Shown: one piece after another, positions 1 to 6,455 of the stretch
How positions within the stretch are numbered: position 1 is the first letter of the stretch
Layout: each line of letters starts with the position of its first letter
Assembly: GCA_017408535.1 (NCBI GenBank)
Contig: JAFQUL010000062.1
Span: 1-14,151 of the forward strand
Direction of reading: 5' to 3'
From: Clostridia bacterium
GTDB taxonomy: Bacteria > Bacillota > Clostridia > Oscillospirales > CAG-272
DNA: 14,151 bases
Made by a program: the position numbers and the translations under genes
Notes under the pieces: generated by a model
Databases searched by the model: none
Told to the model about the DNA's origin: nothing
The model's input: the letters and a program-made list of their open reading frames with translations, nothing else

Positions 1-238
1 AGGGGTCACCGATCAGAGTTGTGCCGCCGCCGATGAGGGCGATGGGCTTGTTGCCTGCCATCTGGAGACGCTTCATAAGTGTGAGCGCCATGAAATGACC
101 TGCTGTAAGGCTGTCAGCGGTACAGTCGAAACCGATGTAGAATTTTGCCTTACCGTTGTTTACAAGTTCTCTTATCTGAGGCTCGTCAGTTACCTGTGCG
201 ATAAGACCTCTTGCTTTAAGTTCTTCGTAGATCTGCAT
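1..238 (-). CDS. tyrS: Tyrosyl-tRNA synthetase, N-terminal 79 residues (cut by window edge)
   Basis: Charges tRNA-Tyr with tyrosine in the cytoplasm. Only the first 79 codons are in the window. The translation holds the start of the class I Rossmann catalytic domain: FYIGFDCTADSL at about 33-44, the HIGH-type site as TAGH at 45-48, then KRLQMAGNKPIALIGGGTT at 56-74 and GDP at the edge, all typical of TyrRS. The first His of the HIGH motif is Thr here. The ATG at 236-238 is preceded by GGAG at a spacing of 6, which fixes the start. The tyrosine-type T-box directly upstream independently supports the identity. Transcription comes from the promoter near 574-602. Confidence 0.93.
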   Translation of the reverse strand, partial: MQIYEELKARGLIAQVTDEPQIRELVNNGKAKFYIGFDCTADSLTAGHFMALTLMKRLQMAGNKPIALIGGGTTLIGDP

Positions 239-297
239 AATTTTCTCCGTTCTGCCTTTAGGCGTTAAAAGCGTGTGATGGAATTGCTTGAGATAAT

Positions 298-567
298 AAA
301 AAATCCTCTTTTCCACGTGGGAAAAGAGGACGAATGAACGTGTTACCACCTCAAATTCGGACGCTTCTCACAAAGCATCCCTCACGGTGTCAAGGACACC
401 TGCGCTGTAACGGGCACACCCGTGTGCTCCTACTGTTAATTTCAAAGCACTGCTCCGGAATGTATTCGACGTCAGACCTCGTATGCCCTCGCACCAACCG
501 GACACTCTCTGAAAACCAGACTGAAGCTACTTGTTTCCATCTAAGCTTTATAGTATTTAATGATATA
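298..567 (-). promoter_or_regulatory. T-box riboswitch, tyrosine specific, in the tyrS leader
   Basis: Reading the minus strand from about 567, the leader shows the Stem I K-turn element AGAGAG, the distal-loop block GGTTGGTGCGA, and a specifier loop GAATAC whose TAC codon (462-464) is a tyrosine codon. Next come a Stem III hairpin of GGATGCTT against AAGCGTCC, the T-box core GAGGTGGTAACACG (339-352), and an intrinsic terminator (305-329). The T-box bulge TGGT would pair with an ACCA acceptor end, which fits the A discriminator of tRNA-Tyr. By the known mechanism, uncharged tRNA-Tyr stabilises the antiterminator and turns tyrS on. The 5' end is estimated from the promoter. Confidence 0.93.
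305..329 (-). terminator. Intrinsic terminator of the tyrS T-box
   Basis: A perfect 10-bp stem (CCTCTTTTCC with its complement) closes a 5-nt loop. On the minus strand it is followed by A and then six T residues (298-303). It lies between the T-box core and the tyrS start, as expected for the T-box expression platform. Confidence 0.92.
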
Positions 568-573
568 TGAAAG

Positions 574-602
574 AGTATATCATATTTATACTGCCTTGTC
601 AA
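574..602 (-). promoter_or_regulatory. SigA-type promoter of tyrS
   Basis: On the minus strand TTGACA (597-602) is followed after exactly 17 bp by TATACT (574-579). Transcription would start near 567, just before the T-box Stem I. Confidence 0.88.
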
Positions 603-652
603 GAGTAAGTTTTTATTCCGAGAGGAAAAGAAGCACGTATTCGATGAACCGG

Positions 653-1423
653 TTACAGTTGTTTCTTGTTGAATAAAGGTATACTGATACAGACGCATGC
701 CACAGTCAGTAAAAGCGTAATGATCAGTGACACAGTATAGTTACCGGATTCGGATAAACCGTAGATCAACGAATTTCCGTCTGTAAGATATGTGGGAACG
801 AAGCTCTTGATCTTTGGCAAAAATCCTGCCAGATAAGATACGGCAACACAACCTCCCACAGCGGCGAGTACCGATGTGTTTGTCTTGAACACTACGGAAA
901 AGAGCACCGTAAGTGATATGACGAACATGCCGAATAACCACCGGATAACCACGGAAAATACGAGATTCTGCGCTACGGAATTATCCCAGAAATACGCGCT
1001 GTACAAGTATGTGATACCAAAGCAGATTACGTAATACACCGTCCAGAGAGCGGATAGAACAAAGGCTTTGGATACGACTACCTTGTATCTTTCAAGCCCC
1101 TTTGTCAGGGACAGTAGCAAAGTACCGGACGCATATTCTTTCGTGAAGATACTGCTTTCAAGGATGATGAACACGATAAGTCCCATTGGGATATTTTTGA
1201 AAAACTGGACCCATGAATCGAGTGCTGTAACGGTAACGGAGGTTACCGTCATGCCGCTTTCTGCAAGAGAATCGGACAGCGTTTCAAGAAGCCAGGGTGT
1301 CAGCTTTGCAATAGCGGGATTCATGATACCAAACAGTATGAATATGATAAAAAGCAGCCATAGCTTACCGGACCGCACCTGCTCGGTAAATTCTTTTTTT
1401 ATGAAAGAGAAAAGTGTTTTCAT
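653..1423 (-). CDS. ABC-2 type transporter permease (YxlG-like)
   Basis: A 256-residue integral membrane protein, the likely channel partner of the ATPase encoded just upstream. It starts with a short amphipathic cytoplasmic stretch (MKTLFSFIKKEFTEQ) typical of ABC-2 permeases. A first membrane helix follows (about 21-45), then an external loop, then about five more hydrophobic segments, the last at about 230-250 before a NKKQL tail. Its ATG overlaps the ATPase stop as ATGA, so the two are translationally coupled. The substrate cannot be read from the sequence. The order PLDc_N protein, ATPase, permease matches B. subtilis yxlE-yxlF-yxlG. No clear terminator was seen between its stop and the tyrS promoter about 50 bp further on. 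Confidence 0.88.
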   Translation of the reverse strand: MKTLFSFIKKEFTEQVRSGKLWLLFIIFILFGIMNPAIAKLTPWLLETLSDSLAESGMTVTSVTVTALDSWVQFFKNIPMGLIVFIILESSIFTKEYASGTLLLSLTKGLERYKVVVSKAFVLSALWTVYYVICFGITYLYSAYFWDNSVAQNLVFSVVIRWLFGMFVISLTVLFSVVFKTNTSVLAAVGGCVAVSYLAGFLPKIKSFVPTYLTDGNSLIYGLSESGNYTVSLIITLLLTVACVCISIPLFNKKQL

Positions 1424-2310
1424 TTGCTCTCTGCCTCCATAAACAAGCTTTCGAGCGTAGGCTCACACCGCTCTATCTTCGCTGTAGGGAGCCTTTTCTC
1501 TGAGATATACGCAAGTACATCGAACACGCAAACGTCGCTCTCACGGAAGCTGAGCTTGCCTCTGATGTGGGTCATGGCAGGGAATCTTTCGAGAAGCGCG
1601 CGGACAGTATCACCGCAGTCGGTTTCGATCGAATATTCGTCGATGCCGTAGCGGGATTTGACGTCCGAAATGTTTCCCTGAAGCTCAGCTTTGCCGTCCT
1701 TCAGAAACGCAACGTCGGTACAGATGCGCTCCACGTCGGACAGTATATGGGTAGAAAAGATAACAGTGGTCTTTTCCCTTGCCGAGGTGAGAATATCGAG
1801 TATCTCTTTTCTGCCTACGGGGTCAAGGGCAGAGGTTGGCTCGTCGCAAATAAGCAGACGGGGACTGTTAATAAGAGCCTGAGCGATCCCGAGACGTTGC
1901 TTCATTCCTCTGGAAAAGCCGCCTATACGGTGTCTCTCACCGCTCAGCCCCACAAGCTCAAGAAGCTCACCGCTTCTTTTTTTAATATCGGTATTTGTCA
2001 TGCCCGTAATCTCTCCGCAGAATCGAAGGTATTCGGGCGCTGTCATAAACGAATAGAATTCGGGCACGTCAGGAAGGTATCCGACGTGTCTGTTGGTTGG
2101 GCTGTTTCCGTATACTACCTTTTCACCCGCCACTTCCACGGTACCGCTGTCCGCCTTCAAAAGACCAAGGACTGTTTTCATGGTGGTGGTCTTACCCGAA
2201 CCGTTTTTTCCTATAAAGCCGAAAATGCTGTGCTCGGGAACGTGCAAATCAAGTCCGTCAAGTACCCGAACATTTCCGAAGCTTTTATAAAGATCCGTGA
2301 TGCGCAACAT
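1420..2310 (-). CDS. ABC transporter ATP-binding protein (YxlF-like)
   Basis: A 296-residue nucleotide-binding subunit that should power the adjacent permease. Visible motifs are Walker A GKNGSGKTT (34-42), signature FSRGM (132-136), Walker B LLICDEP with the catalytic Glu at 157, the D-loop SALD and the switch His in STH (188). The signature has Arg in place of the first Gly of the usual SGG. The Q-loop region reads GYLPDVPEFY without an obvious Gln, as in many ABC-2 exporter ATPases. A C-terminal extension of about 80 residues follows the core. The start is 5 nt after the stop of the PLDc_N gene. An AAGGAGG lies 13 nt upstream inside that gene's end, a long spacing, so translation may depend on coupling. 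Confidence 0.92.
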   Translation of the reverse strand: MLRITDLYKSFGNVRVLDGLDLHVPEHSIFGFIGKNGSGKTTTMKTVLGLLKADSGTVEVAGEKVVYGNSPTNRHVGYLPDVPEFYSFMTAPEYLRFCGEITGMTNTDIKKRSGELLELVGLSGERHRIGGFSRGMKQRLGIAQALINSPRLLICDEPTSALDPVGRKEILDILTSAREKTTVIFSTHILSDVERICTDVAFLKDGKAELQGNISDVKSRYGIDEYSIETDCGDTVRALLERFPAMTHIRGKLSFRESDVCVFDVLAYISEKRLPTAKIERCEPTLESLFMEAESK

Positions 2311-2315
2311 GGCTG

Positions 2316-2516
2316 TCAGTTATCCTCCTTGCCGAGGATAAAATACAGAATGGGACCAACGAAGTTCATAAACACCAGGGTGATGATAAGCCATACGGTA
2401 CGGTTTCCGCGCTTGTATGTGTTGTGGGTGAAGATATGGTAAAGGGTATAACCCAAAAGTGCAAACTGCGCGATAATAAGAGGGATGAGAAAGGGAAGTA
2501 TTTCTGTTACGTTCAT
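2316..2516 (-). CDS. Small PLDc_N-domain membrane protein (YxlE-like)
   Basis: A 66-residue protein with two membrane helices (about 6-27 and 42-60) and the ending NFVGPILYFILGK, which is the hallmark of the PLDc_N family (phospholipase D-nuclease N-terminal domain occurring alone). There is no catalytic HKD motif, so it is not an enzyme. In B. subtilis the equivalent, YxlE, sits before the YxlFG transporter and helps keep sigma-Y inactive; a sensory or accessory role in the membrane is inferred here. The ATG at 2514-2516 overlaps the MerR stop as ATGA. The reading frame is open for 18 more codons upstream, but the overlap with the regulator stop and the family start favour MNVTEILPF. Confidence 0.85.
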   Translation of the reverse strand: MNVTEILPFLIPLIIAQFALLGYTLYHIFTHNTYKRGNRTVWLIITLVFMNFVGPILYFILGKEDN

Positions 2517-3244
2517 TTTGACATGTCTCCTTTGTTGTAAGTTTCTACACAGAAGCCGTTGTAGCCGCATTTTGTGCAGGTGACTTTTCTTAAGGTTGGG
2601 GTATGATTGGCAAATAACATTTCTTTAAATGACGGGACGAATATCTGGTGACATTGGGGACAGATGTACGCGACACGCTTATAGTAATAACGTGACAGCC
2701 ATACACCAAATATGCTGTCCACTACCACCCACGCGGCAAACGGCCACCACGTGCCCGATATTATCCAGAATATCACGGTTGCCCATTCTAAAACGGCGAG
2801 AGGGATACCGAAGGCAAGCAACAGCAGATGAAGCTTTTGCATGTGCTTTTTATTTTCCATCACGTACGCCACGTCTCCGATAGTCTCAAAGCTGAAGCAT
2901 TGGGACGTGTCCGCTTCTTTACGGATACCCTCAAGCAAACGGAGCTTTTCTTCGCATGAAGCCATCTCTTCGCGAAGCTCTGCTTCTTTTTCTTCAATGA
3001 GGACGGATATGACGTTTTGCACGTTAGCTCCCCCGAGAAGCTCGCCGATGCTGTTTATGGAGATGCCTGCGTCACGGAGAAAGCAAATTACACGAAGCTT
3101 TTTCAGGTCGTCATCCGTGTACAGCCGTCTTCCGCCCTCCGACAGCTCGCTTGGCACCAGTATCTGCCTTGTATCGTAGTATTGTACGGTACGCACGGAA
3201 ACTCCGCAAAGCTTTGCGATCTCTCCCGTGGTGTATTTTGCCAT
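2513..3244 (-). CDS. Membrane-anchored MerR-family regulator with C-terminal zinc ribbon
   Basis: A 243-residue regulator. Residues 4-70 are a MerR winged helix (YTTGEIAKLCGVSVRTVQYYD, RRLYTDDDLKKL). Residues 75-110 form the usual dimerisation coiled coil, rich in Glu and Lys. Unusually, two hydrophobic segments follow (about 138-163 and 166-184), then a four-Cys ribbon with CPQC at 195-198 and CTKC at 223-226. It is therefore probably a DNA-binding protein held in the membrane, with a metal-binding tail. The ATG at 3242-3244 has AGGAGG at spacing 8; a GTG three codons upstream overlaps the ribosome site and is less likely. It is first in an operon with the PLDc_N protein, ATPase and permease, and probably controls them and itself. 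Confidence 0.9.
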   Translation of the reverse strand: MAKYTTGEIAKLCGVSVRTVQYYDTRQILVPSELSEGGRRLYTDDDLKKLRVICFLRDAGISINSIGELLGGANVQNVISVLIEEKEAELREEMASCEEKLRLLEGIRKEADTSQCFSFETIGDVAYVMENKKHMQKLHLLLLAFGIPLAVLEWATVIFWIISGTWWPFAAWVVVDSIFGVWLSRYYYKRVAYICPQCHQIFVPSFKEMLFANHTPTLRKVTCTKCGYNGFCVETYNKGDMSK

Positions 3245-3267
3245 AGCATCCACCTCCTTATAGCTGT

Positions 3268-3298
3268 ATTATACATCATTACGCAGGGTCACGAGCAA
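3268..3298 (-). promoter_or_regulatory. Promoter of the MerR-ABC operon, with a 19-bp spacer
   Basis: On the minus strand a perfect TATAAT (3268-3273) precedes the AGGAGG by about 20 nt. The best upstream hexamer is TTGCTC (3293-3298), giving a 19-bp spacer. Over-long 19-20 bp spacers are typical of promoters that MerR proteins activate by DNA distortion. The spacer contains GTGACCCTGCGTAATG, but no clean dyad was found, so the operator is not defined. Confidence 0.55.
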
Positions 3299-3385
3299 TA
3301 CCCCGCGCAGTAGAGTTATCAAAAAAAACTGATCTTTACGTAATTATACCACGGTTTTAGGGTTAATGCAACATTGAAGGAAAGT

Positions 3386-3416
3386 AAAACGCCTGCGGTG
3401 TATCCGCAGACGTTTT
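3386..3416 (-). terminator. Intrinsic terminator after the sigma-serpin operon
   Basis: A 13-bp stem with one G-T wobble (AAAACGTCTGCGG on the minus strand against CCGCAGGCGTTTT) encloses a 5-nt loop. It lies 29 nt past the serpin stop. The A/T-rich ends make it potentially bidirectional, but the only gene reading into it is the serpin. Confidence 0.85.
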
Positions 3417-3444
3417 ATTAAACTATATTACGAAACCTGATCCG

Positions 3445-4800
3445 TCACTTACCAACGTCCATCATGGTGCCGATGAAGATTGGAACGTTGTTCTCACAGT
3501 CGATTATCATGTATACGAAGGGACGGTCAAGGTATACCTTTTCAATGCGTTCCGTCGGTTCATCCCAGCCAAACGTTTTAAAATCCACTATGGATACTGC
3601 CGCAGCTTTCGTACCCAGCTCTCCAACGGAGATAGAGGTCTTATGTAAAAAACTACCGATAAACAGATCTGCTCCCCAAAGGGATCCATACTTACCGATA
3701 CCGTCAAAATTTGCCTTGCGAGAGTCAAATGCGTCAGACATTCCCATGCCTGAGAGTACGTCAGCCATATCTACGCGGTAATCTGTGTTAAACTTCGGGA
3801 TCGCGGTATTGACCGTACATCTTACGCGATCTTTCAGCATTGCATTCAGTTTATCACCGTCAAGGGAAGCTACGTATTCGGACACGCTTACGCCTTCATC
3901 AGGAAGTAAAGCGACGAATGCATACTTTTTTTTGCTGGTATAGTCATAGTATTTGATAAAACCTTTAGCATTGTCACCTTCGAGAAATACGTTTTCAGAG
4001 CCGTACATTAACTGTACGTCTCTTACAGTGCCGTCTTCGGTGGTGAACTCTGCATCCTTAACATATTCTTCGAAATACATACTTGACCATTTAGCATCAA
4101 ACAGAAGGGCATTGACAAGATACATGACGGAGCCCGGGTCGATCCCGTCAAGTATCTCGGGGATCATACCGTCTGTTTTTTCGTTTACCCAGTTGTTAAC
4201 GTCGCGGACTGTCTCTTCGTTAAAGGGAGCCTTATAGACGTCAGCGTTATGATAATCTGCATTGATCTGTAGGAAATCATCCTTAACGGCGAAAGCCCCG
4301 TCATCCTTGAACCAAATCGAATTAGCAAGGGTCAGCTTGTTTTGGTCGTCCTGCGGCAGTCTGAAGACGTAGGTGTAAAGGTACGCATTGACCTCGTCTT
4401 TCGTCATACCCATTACGTCTTCCATCTGACTGAGGGTGTCACCTTCGGCGCCGTTTGCAGTCATAGCCAATGCGGTAAGAACGGACAGAGGGGAGATGAG
4501 AACGTTCTCGCCGCTTTTTTCATTTGCCTGAAACAGACGTACGGCAAAATCCGTTGCCTTTACGCTCTGCTCGTATATATCCTCCTGCGGAGTGGGCGGA
4601 TACGGAGTTATGTTTGCCATAAGGTCCGTTGCCTCCGCTACCGCCGACGTGTTCGGGAAATATATCCCCACGCAAATCGCGGCAACGAGACAGATGGGAA
4701 TACATACCGCAATAGCGCGGATCCATGCGTTTCGCCGTGCTTTGATTCTTTTTTCACTTCTGCGGAAAACTTCCGCTGTACATTCATTTATTTCTCTCAT
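3445..4800 (-). CDS. Membrane-anchored serpin coupled to an ECF sigma factor
   Basis: A 451-residue protein. Residues 1-26 are a basic cytoplasmic tail (EVFRRSEKRIKARR), 27-48 one membrane helix, and about 78-451 a full-length serpin fold. Support: NVLISPLSVLTALAMTANGA at 99-118, GELGTKAAAVS at 393-403 as the reactive-loop hinge, and VYLDRPFVYMI at 422-432, which fits the serpin PROSITE pattern. The hinge has Gly at P15, Thr at P14 and Ala at P12-P10, as in inhibitory serpins, so it probably traps a serine or cysteine protease outside the cell. Hinge counting puts P1 at Phe410; counting back from DRPF puts it near 416, because the loop is about six residues longer than in alpha-1-antitrypsin. 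No lipobox is seen. Its ATG overlaps the sigma stop as ATGA. Confidence 0.93.
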   Translation of the reverse strand: MREINECTAEVFRRSEKRIKARRNAWIRAIAVCIPICLVAAICVGIYFPNTSAVAEATDLMANITPYPPTPQEDIYEQSVKATDFAVRLFQANEKSGENVLISPLSVLTALAMTANGAEGDTLSQMEDVMGMTKDEVNAYLYTYVFRLPQDDQNKLTLANSIWFKDDGAFAVKDDFLQINADYHNADVYKAPFNEETVRDVNNWVNEKTDGMIPEILDGIDPGSVMYLVNALLFDAKWSSMYFEEYVKDAEFTTEDGTVRDVQLMYGSENVFLEGDNAKGFIKYYDYTSKKKYAFVALLPDEGVSVSEYVASLDGDKLNAMLKDRVRCTVNTAIPKFNTDYRVDMADVLSGMGMSDAFDSRKANFDGIGKYGSLWGADLFIGSFLHKTSISVGELGTKAAAVSIVDFKTFGWDEPTERIEKVYLDRPFVYMIIDCENNVPIFIGTMMDVGK

Positions 4801-5348
4801 AATAAAAGCTTACCTTCCTCTCCTAAGATCTCACGAAGCTCCTTCTTTGCGCGGTATAGAAGATTGTCTACCTGCTTGTACTTCTTCTTCATGACCTTAG
4901 CGGCTTCGTCATACGTGAGGTCTTCAAAATAGATGAGATGAACTGCGTCCCGCATATCCTGCGGCAGCTGCCCTATAGCACCGCTTACCGCGCGTTTTCT
5001 TTCGTCTGCCAGAACCTTTTCTTCAAGCAGAGCCTCGTCGTCGCTTACTTCAGCTATTTCCGACAGAGACGCAACATCTGCTTTTCGGTTCCGCCTCATA
5101 TAGTCGAGCGCACGGCTCCGTCCTAACATAAACAGATAGGTTTTAAGACTCACCTTAAAGTTGTATCTGTTCTTATGTACCACCAGGTCGGAAAACGTGT
5201 CTATCGCGATATCCTCTGCGGTATGTACGTCGCGAACGTAGCGGTTGATGAAGAAGACCAGACTGTGGAACAGCTCGTTCATGATCTCGTCGAAGGCGCC
5301 TTCGACGCCGTTTTTAAAACGGATGTAGTTTTGTGCACAGTTATCCAT
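4797..5348 (-). CDS. ECF-type RNA polymerase sigma factor
   Basis: A 183-residue sigma-70 family protein with only regions 2 and 4, the ECF plan. Region 2 spans about 22-90 (HTAEDIAIDTFSDLVVHK, LKTYLFMLGRSRALDYMRR). Region 4 spans about 123-175 (IGQLPQDMRDAVHLIYFED then LTYDEAAKVMKKKYKQVDNL, the helix-turn-helix that reads -35 elements). It directs polymerase to stress or signal promoters and is normally held by a membrane anti-sigma protein. The ATG at 5346-5348 has AGGAGG at spacing 8; a GTG three codons earlier overlaps that site and was rejected. The stop overlaps the serpin start, so both are made together. The upstream promoter has an ECF-like element, suggesting autoregulation. Confidence 0.93.
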   Translation of the reverse strand: MDNCAQNYIRFKNGVEGAFDEIMNELFHSLVFFINRYVRDVHTAEDIAIDTFSDLVVHKNRYNFKVSLKTYLFMLGRSRALDYMRRNRKADVASLSEIAEVSDDEALLEEKVLADERKRAVSGAIGQLPQDMRDAVHLIYFEDLTYDEAAKVMKKKYKQVDNLLYRAKKELREILGEEGKLLL

Positions 5349-5375
5349 ACGGCGCACCTCCTTTCAGGGTGACGT

Positions 5376-5414
5376 CTTACCCTTTCACTTATTATACGAC
5401 AGAATGAGGGTAAG
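5376..5414. repeat. Inverted repeat flanking the -10 region of the sigma-serpin promoter
   Basis: CTTACCCT (5376-5383) and AGGGTAAG (5407-5414) are perfect 8-bp inverted copies separated by 23 nt, with the -10 element between them. The right copy overlaps a second palindrome, GTAAGGAACTTAC, which contains the GGAAC motif. This could be an operator for an unidentified regulator. Confidence 0.5.
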
Positions 5415-5418
5415 TTCC
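5391..5418 (-). promoter_or_regulatory. Promoter of the sigma-serpin operon with ECF-like -35/-10
   Basis: On the minus strand GGAAC (5414-5418) is followed after 15 nt by CGTA (5395-5398), the general form of ECF sigma promoters. A TATAAT (5391-5396) overlaps the same place, so housekeeping polymerase may also use it. The leader to the sigma ATG is about 35-40 nt. Confidence 0.6.
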
Positions 5419-5492
5419 TTACGTTTTTTGAAAGATTTTCTGTTTTTAGTATAACATAACAGGGAAAATAATTCAAGGATAACAGGTAGGTA

Positions 5493-5520
5493 TTGCTTTT
5501 GGCGGAAAGTGTGGTATAAT
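5493..5520 (+). promoter_or_regulatory. Promoter of the nuclease-like gene
   Basis: TTGCTT (5493-5498), a 16-bp spacer and TATAAT (5515-5520) precede the ATG at 5553. A GAGG ribosome site lies 5 nt before that ATG. It diverges from the sigma-serpin promoter about 75 bp away. Confidence 0.7.
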
Positions 5521-5552
5521 AATCTAAAATGAACGAATAAACCGAGGTAAAT

Positions 5553-6455
5553 ATGAACGCAGTTAAAGAGTTAGACATGGCTATAAAGCTTGCGGAAACC
5601 GGAAGTGTTGCAGGCGGTTACACGATAAACGAAACCGTAAAAGAAACCTATATGACAAATGACGAATGGGAAGTATTCAAGGAGTCAATGACGCCCGATG
5701 CACTTGAAGAATTCGGTGCAGGAGGCGGAGACGAGATGTCCGAGAAAAACGGACGTCCGCCGAAGATGGCGTCATACGGATCATCAAGCAGGATGATATA
5801 TATGCTTTCAAAAGATAAAGAGGGCTTTCGTTTCGAGAAAAAACTGCCCACCACGGTAGGCGGTATTTCGCACATTGACGGCTTCTTGGAAGAAGACCAC
5901 CGCTACGTTTTCGTCGAAGCAAAATGTCACGAGCCATATTCCGCGAAAAGCATTACGGTAAGCCGTGCATATGCGGATCTTTACGGCTACATAAACGAAT
6001 GTATGGCGAGCAGCCTTTACATGGATATGACGGACCGCGACGACGGTAACATGGACGTAAAGTTTTACGCCGACGGGGAAGAGATAGGGTATTTCGACTT
6101 AAAGCAGGTGATATGTCATCTTCTCGGTATTGCGACCGCCATGCTTAAAGGGGACTTGGAACCTAAGCAGACTGACTTTATCTACCTCGTGTACGACCCT
6201 ACCGAGCTTGAGCTTTCGAAGGACGCGCGCGGCGTGATAGAGCCTGTCTACGAGCGCTTATGCTACGAAGTTAATCTCGTTGACACGGCATCTCTCCTCC
6301 GCGTGATATTTGCGTATTTGAAGGATACCGTGTACGGTGACGTGCTTGACGATTGCGTTATCGAAAACGTAATATTCACATTTGCCTTCTCACTTGCGTC
6401 CCAGGAGTTTTATCCTGTTCTGCTGTCAGGCGGTCTTGAAGAGTTCATTTTTTGA
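5553..6455 (+). CDS. Orphan PD-(D/E)XK nuclease-like protein
   Basis: A 300-residue soluble protein. The block RFEKKLPTTVGGISHIDGFL, ending at residue 112, followed by YVFVEAKCHEPYS (118-130) fits a PD-(D/E)XK nuclease core: Glu95 as a possible extra acidic residue, Asp109, then Glu122-x-Lys124 on the next strand. From memory it resembles the group annotated as PGN_0703-type putative restriction endonucleases; that name is unverified. No DNA methyltransferase, helicase or specificity subunit is next to it in the window, so a restriction role is not shown and DNA repair or defence are equally open. It has its own promoter and is divergent from the sigma-serpin operon. The rest of the protein is alpha/beta without motifs I recognise. 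Confidence 0.7.
   Translation: MNAVKELDMAIKLAETGSVAGGYTINETVKETYMTNDEWEVFKESMTPDALEEFGAGGGDEMSEKNGRPPKMASYGSSSRMIYMLSKDKEGFRFEKKLPTTVGGISHIDGFLEEDHRYVFVEAKCHEPYSAKSITVSRAYADLYGYINECMASSLYMDMTDRDDGNMDVKFYADGEEIGYFDLKQVICHLLGIATAMLKGDLEPKQTDFIYLVYDPTELELSKDARGVIEPVYERLCYEVNLVDTASLLRVIFAYLKDTVYGDVLDDCVIENVIFTFAFSLASQEFYPVLLSGGLEEFIF

Noticed and set aside
334..698. Short open frames on both strands over the tyrS leader
   Set aside because: The region is explained base by base by the T-box, its promoter and the permease 3' end.
1567..2442. A 291-codon open frame on the plus strand
   Set aside because: It lies antisense to the ABC ATPase and PLDc_N genes, has no ribosome site and no recognisable protein features. 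It is a by-product of codon bias on the other strand.
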